Both the position numbers and the translations under genes were made by a program. This document shows, piece after piece, positions 1 to 16,439 of a stretch of 64,000 bases of DNA. The notes under the pieces were generated by a model that saw only the letters and a program-made list of their open reading frames with translations, did no database searches and was not told where the DNA came from. The DNA is from Warburgia ugandensis. Its lineage: Eukaryota; Streptophyta; Magnoliopsida; Canellales; Canellaceae. How positions within the stretch are numbered: the stretch's first letter is position 1; each line of letters begins with the position of its first letter. The stretch covers positions 19,608,990-19,672,989 of the forward strand of contig CP141139.1 in NCBI GenBank assembly GCA_035236585.1, given 5' to 3'.

Positions 1-311
1 CATCTTCATGGGCGATCTGGTCCATCCGTTGCCCTTTAAGAAGATCTGCACCATTATCTTTTAATCACAGCCGTCCGTGCATCCTTTGGTTGATCTGCAA
101 AAGAATAGACTAAATTAGACTCATCTGAACCGTACATTAGTCATCTAATGAGCTCTAATGGTCATCTGACCGTTCATTTTGACAAATTAAGGTTTGAATG
201 GTCAATTGAATTTATATTCAAAATCAAGCTAAGCTTTGTAAAATGGAATGGTTAGATGATCTAATTGAACACTAAATTAAGAGAATTTTGACCAAAATTA
301 AACACTTAACA
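1..311 (-). mobile_element. LTR 5' portion (reverse orientation), cut by window edge
   Basis: Read on the minus strand, this starts with TGTTAAGTG at 311 and follows the first 300 or so bases of the LTR at 54383 closely, including the segments around 'accaaaggacgcac' and 'gcagatcatcttaaaggg'. It runs off the left edge of the window. It belongs to the Athila-like LTR family that recurs through the window. The pyrimidine-rich sequence right after it matches the interior of another LTR of the same family (compare 48206 onward), so this copy appears to have inserted into that LTR. Confidence 0.85.
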
Positions 312-4353
<4,042 letters not shown>

Positions 4354-4510
4354 CGCTTAACACCCAGGGTTTTATAACATTTTTATATAATAATAATAAT
4401 AGTAATAAGAATAAGAATAAGAATAAATATGATCAGGATCCCTGAGTCAAAAAGATATATTTACTAATAATTTAAAAGTATTCATTTAAAAACCCCTGGG
4501 TGTTATGCTA
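4354..4510. repeat. Inverted repeat with AT-rich loop
   Basis: A left arm near 4358-4375 (taacacccagggtttt) is the reverse complement, apart from one extra base, of a right arm near 4489-4507 (aaaacccctgggtgtta). About 115 bp of AT-rich sequence with AAT/AAG runs separates them. It abruptly interrupts the LTR ending at 4353. The arms resemble the TGTAACACCC-type start of many plant Ty3 LTRs, so it may be two LTR ends meeting head to head, or a small foldback element. Confidence 0.5.
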
Positions 4511-5069
4511 GTTCCAAAAACATCATCAAGACAATTATAATATATACATGTTGTAATAAATTTAAACAAAAACCAATATCAAATCCAATGTCAAAAATCA
4601 AAGGCGCCTTTATTTTAATAATAAATATTCAAAAACTTAATAATATGTCCCAAGGTCTATCCATTATAAGATTCCACCATACTCATAACATGTTCATAGT
4701 GTGTAAATGTCATAATCAAACTCAATCAGGAGTGTATATAGTCCATAAGATAAATCTGAAATAGAGTCTATGTAATCACTCACATCGAACTATCCATTAA
4801 CAAGATGAAGATTGTCCCCACTGCTATCACTGTCCTTCCATGCCCTTGCCTTTCTTGCTGTTGCACTCAATGTCTAAGGCATTGCAAAACAAAGCAATGC
4901 CTCATCGAGCTATTGTTTGTGTAAGTACATAGACATTTAATGAAATGCAATTATAGCATAAAAAGAATCACTCAAATAATAAGAGTTAATAAGAGCATAA
5001 AGCATAAAATCCATGGAATACAAATGCCATGAATCATATCGATACTAGGATCAAAGTATCATGTTCAAT
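4511..5069. other. Unassigned intergenic sequence
   Basis: AT-rich sequence with no convincing open frame. A short hairpin-forming stretch lies near 4877-4903 (aggcattgc ... gcaatgcct). It could be the remainder of an LTR whose start forms the right arm of the preceding inverted repeat, but I see no second LTR to confirm this. Confidence 0.4.
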
Positions 5070-7828
5070 AAAATCTGAGTCACATGTATGTATTTCTTTG
5101 CTTTGTTTGTACTGAAGTGAATATTTCTTTTCCCACTTTGCTTTGTATTCTTCAAACTTTTTCTTCTTCTTGCATTTTTTTAGAAGACTATCCCAAATGA
5201 TGCAACCTAAATGCCTAGAATGATAAATAATCAAGGACACAATCAAATAAGCCTCTAAGGCTAACAAGTGCAAATATATTAATTTTCTTGACTTTGTGTG
5301 GGATGATGCTTTTAATTAGCATAATCTAATGCTCCTCATCTCTTTCGGAGTTTACTACTACTTACCAATTAGGTTCTGTTTTAGAGTAGTTAATACAATC
5401 CTCGTGTCAAGAAGCATTTAGACCTCAACAGACGTCAACAGAAGCCGTGGAAAAATCACTTGGATTTTAAGACACTAACTATAACCATAATGATCAGAAG
5501 CCACTATAGTAACAATATAATTGCATCGTATTAAGAGGGTCCTACAAGCATGTGATGGCCTTATAGGTCTCTTTTAATTGACTTTAAGTTAATTTGAAAG
5601 GTAGGATTGTGTGCTTGTGGTGATTATCCTATGTGGGCCAAGAGGTGATGATGAAATCCATTGTTGATCTTATGGGGTAGGGTACCCTTACTAATTAATT
5701 TTCACACTTCATGGCAGTTCGATTAACATATAAATCATCTTAAAGCAATAAATGTGTCGTAAGAATGCAATTAAAAGTCATAAACTAATGCAAAACCCTA
5801 AGAATGCAACAATTATCAATGATGTTTTCTATATGCAATTATACTACCAACCAATACAAATGCAAACTCTAATCTAAGAATTAAAAGTAATGAGAGAAAC
5901 TTATAGTTTAGTTTCTAATGAAGATCAAGTGTGGGGCAGCTTATCCCACACTTGCCCTATTTTATGACAACTTTTTTAAAATTGAAATTGAAATTGCAAA
6001 TTACAAAGGTCCTCCCTACAAGATTCACTCAAAAGAAAAGAAAAATCTTATTCTAGGAAAGTAGGAAAATAGAACATGGATAGACTGAACCTGGATAAGG
6101 CAAAATAGGAATAAGCTAAAAAAGTGATGAGAAGGGAATTTGAATTATTGTATAAGGGGAAATCTAGATTTTTTATTTTAAATGAAAAAACTAGGGAAGA
6201 CCGATGGAAAAGATGAAGTAGTGAAGGGGGAAATGTCAGAGATGGAGGAGTAGGAGAAGAATGAAGGGATTGGAAAATAGAGGAAACCATGGATCGAGCA
6301 GTGAAACAAGGAAGTGTGAAGTAGACCAGTGTGGTGAAAGGGAAATGGAGGGAGAAGTTCAGGAAGATGCCGGTGAGAGGTCTGGGCAATGATGTGCTTG
6401 CATGGTGTTTGTCTCAGGTGTGGTTGGGGCGGTGAGTGAGAGACAGAGAAGAGAGAGCCAAGAGAGAAGGAGAGATCAGAGAAAGGAGGTGTGGTGCGCT
6501 GTAGGGAAGGTACTGGTTGCTAGTGAACGAAGATGGGCGGAGTATGGAGGCTGTCGTTCTGGTTGTCTAAGCTTCTCCTGGTGAACAGAGGAAGAAAGAG
6601 GAGCAAGAACAAATGAACTATGGACAGCTCCAAAGTTTGAGAATGCGATAGATGTTGATCTGGTGCTCGAGGATGGTTCTTTGCTTGTGCTAGCACTCGC
6701 TTGTGCCTACTAATTGGAGAACAGAGATGAGGGATGGCAATTGTGGGTTGATTTGCTAGAGTTTGTTGCAGAAGAATGGGCTGGCAGTGAGAGAATGGTC
6801 TAAACTGCTGAATGAGAGAGAAAAAATGAATGACGACCAGTGTGGCCTACCAATCTTGTTGTGTTGGTCAAACTTGGAGAGAAAGAGATCTAGTAGAAGA
6901 AAGAGAGGAGGAAATTGGATCGATGTCGATGGCTGGTCATGCGAGAGCCGAGAGAGAGATTGAGAAAGGGATGGAAAAAATTGGGCAAGAGAGAGAGTGA
7001 AAGAGAAATGTGGGGGTGTTTAGTGTGCATGTGGTGCGATCCGAGGTGGAGTGAAGAACACTGGAATGGATGGCTGTTGGTAGACAAGGTTAGAGCAGAC
7101 CAATGACTGTGGGTGAAGGTGGATGGTGGGCAGACAGAGAGAAAGAGGGAACAAAGAAAGAAAGGGGGGCAGCTTGTGGCTGTGAGAGAGAGAACTCGTG
7201 AGAGTGGAAAACAGATGATAGGAAACGGAAAGAGGGTGGCGGGTGAGAAATTGAGGGAGAGTAAGAGAGATATAGACAGAATAGAGAGATAAAGATAGCC
7301 AAGAGGAGAGGTAGAAGAGGAGAAAGTATGAGAAGAAGAAGAAGAAGAGAGAGAGAGAGAGAGGAGGGGGGGTGGTAATCCACCTCTAGCCTTCCAATTG
7401 CCAATCTTCCAAAACTCTTGGTTCTTCAAAGTTCTTCTCTTTTTTTATAGATTTTTTAGAGGAGTTTGAGTTTAATTGAAACTCTTCTTCTTCTTCCTTA
7501 TCTATTTAGGTTTTCTGATAATTTTCAAATTCTTCTCTTTTTAGGAAGCTTCCTTTTCCTTATATAATCCTTTTGACTTGATATGGATCATCTAATCTAA
7601 TCTCATTGATCTATAATGCACAGGATCAAATTAGAAATATCTAAACCATTTATTACTCCTCTAATTAACTCTAATGATCATCTGATCATTAAATTTTACA
7701 ATTCAACAATTTGATGGTCAATTAGAGCTAAACTAAAATATTTTATTTAAAATCTCAAAATTGGTTACTTAGATAATCCAATTTAATGCTAAATTAAGGA
7801 TATTGTGGCCAAAGTTGAACACTTAACA
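5070..7828 (-). mobile_element. Deletion derivative of the Athila-like LTR family
   Basis: Read on the minus strand, the LTR starts with TGTTAAGTG at 7828 and continues through a purine-rich (pyrimidine-rich on the element's strand) tract to about 6085. The element's leader follows (about 6060-5173), matching about 56890-57800 of the complete element. At about 5170 it jumps directly to a piece of the 3' non-coding region (5070-5165, compare about 60250-60300). The primer binding site and the whole coding frame are therefore deleted. The small frames at 6402-7429 lie in skewed LTR sequence and are not believed to be genes. Confidence 0.75.
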
Positions 7829-9466
7829 AAATGCCATTACATTTTGCCATTTTGAAAAAAAGTTCAATATTTTTAATTTTGCAAATATGCCACTAAGTTT
7901 TAGTGAGCTTTGTAAAATTGCACTTTTGTTAGTTTTCCATCTTCCTTCCCAATTAGTTTTTCCTTTTTTTGAAATTTTAATATTACCTTTTAGCAAACAG
8001 ACAACGATGAGCAAGAGAACTTTGCATGTGATTTTTCATTTCTTTAATCAAAATAAACCTCTGAAATTGATCATGCTTAAAGGCATCGAATAAAAAGCTT
8101 AAAGCATGCTACTCCTCACTGTTCATGTAAGCAATAATAGTATTTTGCTTATGACTTAAACTTGAAAATTTTAAATTTATCGCATTTTATCGATCCAAAG
8201 CGTTGATTATATTCTAATTCGAAAAGCATTTTATATCAGTTTTAATGAGAAATTGAAGTTTAAATTGTTAAATTTCATTAAAGAAGTTAATAAGTACTAT
8301 TGTGCAGGTTGGTGAATATCAAGTTCTCTAGCGCACTGTCTTTGATGGACTTATTTTTTTAAAGTCCGCATCTTGTCCTCGTTTGAGTCTTGACACCATG
8401 ATCGAAACCATTTATTAGCTGCGGTCCTGTTATTGATGTGCCGTGGTGTAGAATCCCATCCCCCGGAATATCTCTGTCATTTTATTTATTTATTTAGTTT
8501 TGAATGACGTGGACATACACTTGTGATGACCTTCCCCGACTGGCCTCCTCCACAAGGATTACGAAGCTCAGAAGAAAGGCTTGGATTATTGGAAACCTAA
8601 CTGGCCAACCTGTTACCGTGTGTAGCTGATCCCTACAAGTTCCGACGGTAGTAGGCGACCACCATTTTGCGTTCGGTCTTTACCCTCCCATCCTTTACCA
8701 CATGTCTACTTCAATATATTTGGTATAACATCTTCTCTTTTACTGATCGACTGAATTATAAAGGAAATGCCCTTGACCAATTCGATTCACTTTGTTTTTG
8801 CCGTATTGATATTCTATGAAGCCACTTCTGTAACATACAGATACAGCAGCACTGTTTTCACATGTCTTTACATGGAAGGGGAAAAAAAGAAGAACTTGAA
8901 GCAGTAAAACGAGTGCTGAAAGAGGAGAATAATAAAGGCTGAGATATTGTCGGTTCGTCTCTTGGCTGGCAGAAACGACACTATAAGATTCTAAAGTGTT
9001 GGTGTTCTACAGTCCATTGGATGCCATTATCAGGTACAAAATGCAACTAGTATCCACTGACACATGATGGGTAATCTTCTGATTGAGGATTGGGTAAGGA
9101 TCAGGGAATTTCTTGGACCTATGGGATGTAAGAATGCTCACCATATCCATCCTTGTATCTTGCTAGCATTACACTTTTGTCGAATTGTTGGGTAGTTGAG
9201 GTCTCACTCATAGCCACATCATAACACTACCAACTTCAAAGGATATATGATATGACCTCAAAAAGTCGCTACATCATTTTGTTCCAATATAAACCACATC
9301 GAGGGGGAGAACAGTGATGACCGAGGGTTCCTAATTAACGTAATCAACTGCACATATAGGCACCAACATGCGTGGCCTTACAATATTGCCTCATAAATTG
9401 ACAAGATAAAAGATAATATCCATTGTGCCAAGCATTACGGTTCATATTTTAATTCATAGAATTGCA

Positions 9467-11242
9467 TCACAGCTTGAGATAGTCAAGGGATCTCTCTTCA
9501 ATTCCTTTTGAGACGTAGTGTCTAGACAAATCTGCTATGCTGGTTTCCCTGTAGAGAGGGGGGTTCGCATCAGATAGTAGTTCCTTGATAGGACCATAGA
9601 GCCTGGATGCACAAGAGAGCTTGGCAAAGAAGCAGGCAACAGAAATCCTCGGGCCGACTTTGTTTGCTAGCACCCTATGTTGGACGCTTTTCAGCCTGTC
9701 GTTAGAAATTAGCTGCATGGATACAGTAATAAATCCAAATAGAAGTGTTAGCTTAACTCCAGCATCTGTATTACAAGAACGGTATATGAAAATTCTGCTT
9801 ATTTGGACGATTCTAAGCCGCTGATTCACAAAAGTTCTATAGATGAATGTAAGTATTTGTTCTGTCTAATCTTATAATCATCCTCCAGCACTTCTATTGT
9901 TTGTTGGCTCAGTGACAAAGTTCGGATTTGGGAATAACAAGGGAAGATACATGTGCAAGGAAGTCAGCAAATATTTAGGAACTTCTGGAAAGAAGTCTGG
10001 GAGAAGAACATGGTTAGGGTGTGAACTCCATTGCTTATTTCAGTGCCGTAACAAGATCAATAAATATCGTATGAAATTTTGACTAGTCATTCATGAAATT
10101 CATGTTTAATTTTGCTTTAATTTGATACCTAAACAAAATACTAAATCTTTGAATTTAAAACTAAAATTTATGTGGCCCCAAAGTTGGCATTTGTTGGACA
10201 AAATTCGACTATTTTAAAAGGTCTTAACTATTTGTCTACCTTAAAATTTTCAATGGAAAGAACATCAATGCCAGTCATAAGAAGGATTAGCTTCATAGAG
10301 GAATTTAGATGAATGTCTTCTTAGTACCTGCATAAGGTCACCAATGTTTGTAACTAGAGCTCCCGGTGTGGGAGGAACATCGATCCATTCATGTTGATGA
10401 AGAACTTGGAGGCCACCAATGTGGTCTTGTAGAAGGATTGTAAGGAAATCAGGATCAGAATGCTTAGTCGTGCCGAAAGTGAGCTCTGGCTCAGGACAGA
10501 CTGGATAATAGTTACCAATTATCGAATGAGCTTCGGTGCATCCTATGTTGATGAGGTGATTAGGGTCCAAGCCCAAAGCCTCTGATAGTAATTTGAACAA
10601 GGTATTTCCAAGTCTTGTCATATGCTCCGAATATGTTGTCATTATTTCTCTACATAAAAATATAAATATCATCAGTCTTCCAATCTGATTGAACAGAGGA
10701 TCTAAACAGAGCAATTGTATTGGACTCAATTTTGTGTTGCTTGATAAATACCTGAGAACTGGAGGCAGTTGTTTCGTGGTCTGGCCATCATCAAATGTAC
10801 AAGCGACGCTATCCCGCCAATTTGCTGCTCGCGATGCAAACAGATCATAATTCGAGTAGAACTTGACTGCCCTCTTCGGGTCGCGACTGTAGAAATCCAT
10901 CTTCAACTCTGTCGGTTGCTCATGGAATCGACGAACATCTTCGATTATCTGGTCTACAACACTCGTGGGTATTCCATGATTCACCACATGAAAGAAACCC
11001 CATGCCTCGGATGCCCGCAGTATCTCTTCGATGATCTTCCGTTGCCCGTAATCACAGCCGAGGCCTTGAAGATCTATCGTCGGAATTTGGAACTGTGTGT
11101 TCGACTTCTTCGGTCGGTTTTCCGGTGGATGAATGAAGAATCGTGGGATCTTAGCCACGCCAGAATCTACTAGTCCCTTCACTCCCATTCTTGATTCGTC
11201 AAATTCTTTCACCTCTGCCAATCGATCGTAAGGAGTAGCCAT
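9467..11242 (-). CDS. 2-oxoglutarate/Fe(II)-dependent dioxygenase, ACC-oxidase-homolog type (copy 1)
   Basis: Three exons on the minus strand: 11242-10752, 10649-10328 and 9712-9467, with introns of 102 bp (10650-10751) and 615 bp (9713-10327). Both introns have GT...AG ends, and the joined frame gives 352 aa. An N-terminal DIOX_N-type region (about 50-150) is followed by the double-stranded beta-helix oxygenase domain (about 200-300). The iron ligands are visible as H227-x-D229 and H283; R293-x-S295 is the 2-oxoglutarate-binding pair. The start 'MATPYDRLAEVKEFDESRMG' and the 'SGVAKIPRFF' segment are typical of plant proteins named 1-aminocyclopropane-1-carboxylate oxidase homologs (DOXC class). 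These are soluble enzymes, mostly of specialised metabolism, and ethylene synthesis itself is not implied. The substrate cannot be inferred. No frameshift or premature stop is seen. The paralogue is at 32177-33909. Confidence 0.92.
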
Positions 11243-11762
11243 GGTTGTTGATGACCAAGCGTCGATCTGCTATGACTCTACTTAAAGGCACCATGAGAGC
11301 ACGAAAGTCGTAGCATGCCAAGAACAAATGACGGGGCCGACGATAGGGTGGGGTTCAAGACGACGTCATTCGACTGAATTAGAAGGAGGAATTTGGTCAT
11401 TTCCCAAAAGTCAAATAATATAATTTCATCGTCGTTTTTCACGTGGAAGAGTATTTTCTCATTAAAAATAATTCTTCTTTAAGCTTTTCGGTGGACAGTA
11501 GCTCTCTGATGTCTGTATGAGGTAGACATTAGTTTTCATTAATGAAAGGATATACACGTTTGAAAAAGTGATGAATTAAGCACTGATAGAAAACATTACT
11601 GTCTTTTTCCTATTTCTCTTTTTAATTGATGCGAGAAGACAAATCTGTATTACTTAATCCATAGAAGGAAAGTAAGAGAGCCGGTTGCCATAGCTCCTGT
11701 CTATATATAGCCAAAGGTTCGGCTGTTAAGAATGGGTTTTTTTTTTTTCTTATTTTATTTAG

Positions 11763-11895
11763 AAGGGAGTTTTGGTGCAATGGTAGAATTGTTATTGTGT
11801 GTAAGTTTGAGGCGTGAAAACATTCTATGTACTATAAACCCTTATGATCTGCCTCGTTTCCAAACCCTACATGCACAAAAAGATATATACTCATT
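11763..11895 (+). mobile_element. Degenerate Au-type SINE
   Basis: It contains the recognisable 'ttttggtgcaatggtagaa' A-box region, a weak B-box and a degraded 'actataaacccttatgatctgcc' body of the Au SINE family. It is ancient: the same copy occurs at the corresponding place in U2 (about 37522-37670), so it inserted before the duplication. Confidence 0.65.
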
Positions 11896-12211
11896 CATTG
11901 ACCAAGTTATCATCCACTAAACTATATCTTCTATTAAGTTACCAAATTCTGTACCACAGACCTTGTACCATTGTGTTTAAGTTATAACCTAGAAGCCAAA
12001 GTGTAAATAACTAGAAGATAACCACCTGCCTAATGACATAAATGATACTGTAAGGCAAGGAGCCAATTGCGCAACTCCCCCATGTATAAATCAATATCCA
12101 TGGTAGACCTACTATCATCTAAGTGGCCCCTCACGAAGGAACAATATGCTAGAGGCGGTAACATGTCAGAATCATCATCCACCACATAATTGTTAAAAAT
12201 AAAAAATAAAA

Positions 12212-12280
12212 AATTCTTTATTTGAATAAGAAAAAAAATTTGTACCCAAACAAAATCTTTCTTTATTCAAATAAAGCGCC
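12212..12280. repeat. Short imperfect hairpin
   Basis: 'tctttatttgaataa' near 12212 is mirrored by 'ttattcaaataaag' near 12263. U2 has a diverged version near 37990-38055. It may be a small foldback element or chance in AT-rich DNA. Confidence 0.4.
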
Positions 12281-12332
12281 TGCTTGACCATAAAAAATAA
12301 GCTCTCGATTGGTAGTCTTTTAGATCACCTGT

Positions 12333-12472
12333 CCTGTGCCACCCATTAAAAGCAGTGACAAGAGGGTTATAGGATGTACCATCCTTCTTTTTTAAGGTTT
12401 CTCCTGTGCCACCCATTAAAAGCAGTGACATGAGGTTATAGGACATACCATCCGTCTTCTATTAGGTTTCCT
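12333..12472 (+). repeat. Two-copy 70-bp tandem repeat
   Basis: Two direct copies, 12333-12402 and 12403-12472, each containing 'acccattaaaagcagtgaca' followed by a 'ttataggac/tataccatcc' segment. The same pair with the same period occurs in U2 at 38114-38253, so the tandem predates the segmental duplication. Confidence 0.9.
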
Positions 12473-12993
12473 AAAGAGGAATAGACATGTTTGCTCGGTT
12501 CTGTGTATGTGGGGGACGTCACATGCACTGTCCCTAGTTCAAACATGCTTGTCAATTGAGATATAAGAATGTACAAGCTAATGCCTATAGACAGTGGACG
12601 TCCAACTTGTTCGTTCCATGTTCATGAACATTCACTTTTGTCTTTTTGTGGATTTGGGTTTTGTCCATGAACATCCGGTTTGTCATTACATTGATATCCG
12701 GCATTATAAAAGTAATTTTTATGACATTGTAATATTCACAATTTAAAATAATGTATTCTTAAATAAATACTAAAATAATATTTTCACCAAGCACATTAGC
12801 CTTGGCTTGCATAGAAAATTAATAAATTATTACACAGTGTGCGTCGGAGTTGTTCAATTGGGCATGATTGTTGAAAACTAGCTAAAAATGGGTATCGCAG
12901 TTACCCACGAGTAAATTGTGTGGTGACGCGTCAATGGATGAGTAAGACGTAGGGCTTATCCACCTTTTGTCAGGGCCATATAAACTAGGGCCG

Positions 12994-13020
12994 ATGAGAG
13001 AGAGAGAGAGAGAGAGAGAG
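12994..13020. repeat. (GA)n microsatellite
   Basis: A run of about 13 GA units. The U2 counterpart near 38899-38919 is interrupted and shorter. Confidence 0.95.
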
Positions 13021-13979
13021 TAAACATGGACAGGAAATTGATGCCAACAAGCTGGCATTTCAATTGATGAGGGAACATTTTCCTGATTAAGCCTCTGCTT
13101 GCATGGAATTTACGGGAGGGCGTCACTTGCGAGCATGAAAAGGATATGATTGACGCTTATGTTACCAAGTGGAGTCACGTCAAAACGGATTGTAATTCAT
13201 GGCTACCATTTATTCACCAAAATTAGGAGGATTTGGATTTGGATTTGAAAATTTAGATCCTTATTATAAACGAATCGGAATGATCTAATCTGTTAAATAT
13301 GTGATCCTTGCGAATTTATCCACCGATATCCACTTATCTATGAATTTATCCTTCAGTCCAAAATTAATTAAGAGATAAGAATGAATAATGCTTAGAATGA
13401 TTGCATTGTTATCGTAAAATTATTCACGTTCCATGATTATATTTACATTTTTATGAGTCATGATTAATTTATTTAGATAATTTATCCACAAATTACTTCT
13501 AAAAATCATTAAGGGAGTTAATTATTATTTTTATATTTATGTTATAATTAGGGATTACCGGTCGAATTCACATGGATTTGGATTGAGATTTCCAAATCCA
13601 TTTATAAAGACATTTGAGTTTGTCCAATCTGTTTACCCTATATTCGTAATGGATCACATCGGATTTGATTAGTTTACCATTTTTGTTGGCTCTGTAGAGG
13701 CGTATTTGGCTCATCCACTAATTTTAGAAGATTTCTTCTTTTTGTCATGTATAGATGATACGTAATTGCATGGCGAGATGACATGTATCAAGAATCAAAT
13801 TAAAAAAGATAATTTTCCAAGCCTTTTGGCATTGCATAAGTGGGATAATCAATCATAAGTAATTTCACCATTAGGGAGTCAAGTACACTGGAGGAAATTG
13901 ATTCTCTTGCCCAGGGTATTATGAGAAATTCAGATTTGGATAACCTTGCGTCTTCTAAATCTCGAAAATGGTATCTTTC

Positions 13980-14010
13980 AAATAAATAAATAAATAAATA
14001 AATAAATAAA
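13980..14010. repeat. (AAAT)n microsatellite
   Basis: About eight AAAT units. The U2 counterpart near 40256-40280 is imperfect and shorter. Confidence 0.9.
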
Positions 14011-14073
14011 TGGTAGGAAACTCATTGTATTGATAGATAAAATGATATTTTTGATATTCAAGTTGGGACTGGT

Positions 14074-14255
14074 TAAAGGGAGCCTTGGTGCAATTGTAAA
14101 GTTGTTGTCATGTGACCTTGAAGTTATGAGTTCAAGGCGTAGAAACAGCCTCCTGTAAAATTGCAAGTTAACACTGCATACTATAGACCCTTGTGGTCCT
14201 CCCCTTCGCTGGACCCTGCATACGTTGGAGCTTCATTCATGGGGGCTGCCCTTTT
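14074..14255 (+). mobile_element. Au-type SINE, full length, with target-site duplication
   Basis: A tRNA-derived head 'gggagccttggtgcaattg' carries the A-box, and a B-box-like 'gagttcaagg' follows. The Au SINE body ('agacccttgtggtcc...') follows, and the copy ends in 'gggggctgccctttt'. A 14-bp direct repeat, aagttgggactggt, flanks it (14060-14073 and 14256-14269). The U2 counterpart has lost most of the body. It is non-coding and mobilised by LINE machinery. Confidence 0.88.
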
Positions 14256-14967
14256 AAGTTGGGACTGGTCAGTCTTCTCTCAAAGTTTCAAATTGTGGGG
14301 GCAGAGAAACTATCATGTGCTGCCAGAAAGAGATGAGTGATCCTCCGACCTCTCCTCATTCTCCTCACCTTGCTCCCTGATTCAATCCAATCAAACAATT
14401 TTCAGTTCATCATCAAGTTCAGAACCATACCTTTCTGATGCTGATTGTTGAGTCATCTTAGTCTGGCTCAGTACCAGTGGAGTTTGATCATGAATTGGAT
14501 CTAGAATTTCAACAGGGATTACGAAAATTTCTCCATTAACAATAACAAGCGGCTAGTTGAAAAGGACCCATGTAGTGAGGCACCACAGTTCGTCGAAGTC
14601 AATTGTCCGTAAGGTTATTGCAAGAACAATAAGGGAGCATAATAGACTTAAATCTGATTTGGCATTTAGTAAAGGGTAAAATAGTGGCTCTAAGAATCCA
14701 AAAAATAGAGTTGAGATTGAAGAATTTATCACTGAGAGACGAAGGACATTCTCTAACTTCAGGAAAATAGAACGTAGGATGCTCATCTTACCTGGGTCAG
14801 ATCATGGGATTCGGTTCAAACTATGATTGCACAGATAAAGATGGGTAGGGGGCTTGGGTGAAATTATGGTTGTTTTGATGGAGTCAAAAGTTCGACTTTG
14901 CTGGATTCCAGAGTTGGGAGATACTTTATTACTCTTCTTCTAAGTGTTGAACATTTTACTTACGATG

Positions 14968-15771
14968 CAAAGAGGGCCCACTACATCTCATGGGTTGCAC
15001 AGCATTTCAAGACTAAGTGCTGCGCGAGAGTCAGAAAGTCTGAGTCCGTGACACATGGCACATGAAGCAAGCCGAATATATAAGTTCACCTTAACAGGGA
15101 TGTACAACCTATCAATAATTTCCAATTACATTTTAAGAAACATCTTGACTAGTATTGCGAGAAATAGGGACGCGCTTTCCCTTTCCATTTGTGATTGGAA
15201 TGTTGTTCAAGTCTTACAAACTTGTTTCATCCTATTCTAATGTTTTGTGTCGTTCATATTATCTAACATGCTTATGATTTTCAGTTGTGACCACCAATGC
15301 CGGTCCCAAGCCTAGATTAAAAAGGAGGGTTTTGCGTCAGGTGCCAACTGGCAAGTAAAACCTTTTTGAAAAAGTTGAAAATGATTTTGTTAATTTTTCT
15401 TCTTATTTGCAAATAGATATGCATATGTGTATTAGTTTCTAAGTAAGAAAAAAAATAATGAAAACCATCTTCAACTTCTTCAAAGTATAACAACACTAAC
15501 ATGGCATGAATCAATCATTGATTTTCCCTCAAGCTAGGGCACCCACACTACATCCCATGTGTCGCACAGCATTTCAAGACTAAGTGCCGTATGGGAGTTT
15601 GAAAGTTTGAGCCTGTGACACATGGCACATGAAGTAAGCGGAATAACCAAGTTCACCTTAACAAGGATGTACAACTCGGTAATTTCCAATTACATTTTAA
15701 GAAACATCTTGACTAGTATTGTGAGAAATAGGGATGCGCTTTCCCTTTCCATTTGTGATTGGAGGCAGAAA
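14968..15771 (+). repeat. Local direct duplication within U1
   Basis: A block at about 14970-15200 ('cccatgtg/ggttgcacagcatttcaagac' through 'tttccatttgtgattgga') recurs at about 15540-15768, offset by about 570 bp, with scattered substitutions. U2 has only one copy (about 40948-41170). The stretch between holds no gene. Confidence 0.8.
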
Positions 15772-16439
15772 ATGTGCAAGGGCCTCTAGAGCATCCCCTT
15801 GGAAATGACGTGCAACATCAGAACCCAGGTGCAATGGAAAGTAGATATGGGTTAATGGTGATAATGCAAAATTATTTTAAGATTGACTTGAATGGAAAAC
15901 ATTGGGCCACGAAAGATGTGTCCAAGAAGTGAAGAAACTATATGCTGGAGTTAAAATGTGAATGTTATACTCCTTCACTATCATCTATAATTTTCCCACC
16001 TGTAACGATATCTGGGTGAGACCTAATCAATGGAAGTAGCTTATTGAATTTTGGGACTCTAGCGAAGGAAACACATCAAAACCATTGACTTATATGCATA
16101 AAACTTGTTTTCCTTGCGTTTTCTTGACCCAATTGTAGACATGAAGGTATAACGTTTTTGTACTTGCAAAGCTATTGAATCCGAGTAACATCAACGGGGA
16201 CAGTTGAGCAAAGCAAAAATGGCCCATAAGTCAAGGACAAAAAGCTATGTTGGCATCAGGGAAGAGGAGGTAATGTTCAGATACTCGAACTACATTGTCA
16301 GAAAATGTTCCATTTATCTTGCATACAAACTAAAATTTCTGCTGCATATAACACTATAGCGGGCTAAGATAACTAACAGGAGTGAGCCCACACAAACCGA
16401 TACCTTCTCACTATCTCATAAATAAAGATGGGATGCTAC

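Noticed and set aside
6890..7429. 179-codon minus-strand frame
   Set aside because: Lies in the skewed LTR section of the deletion derivative; low complexity, no family features.
10769..11173. 134-codon plus-strand frame
   Set aside because: Antisense shadow of dioxygenase exon 1; the counterpart in copy 2 is broken.
11700..11712. tatatatag as a TATA box for dioxygenase copy 1
   Set aside because: It lies about 460 bp upstream of the start codon and is also present in U2 beyond the copia insertion; too distant to support as a promoter.
14074..14160. tRNA-like A and B boxes suggesting a tRNA gene
   Set aside because: No cloverleaf or anticodon stem; the full length and tail fit an Au-type SINE with a target-site duplication.
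14553..14786. 77-codon minus-strand hydrophobic frame
   Set aside because: The U2 counterpart (40555-40755) is shortened and frame-altered; no motif or conservation.
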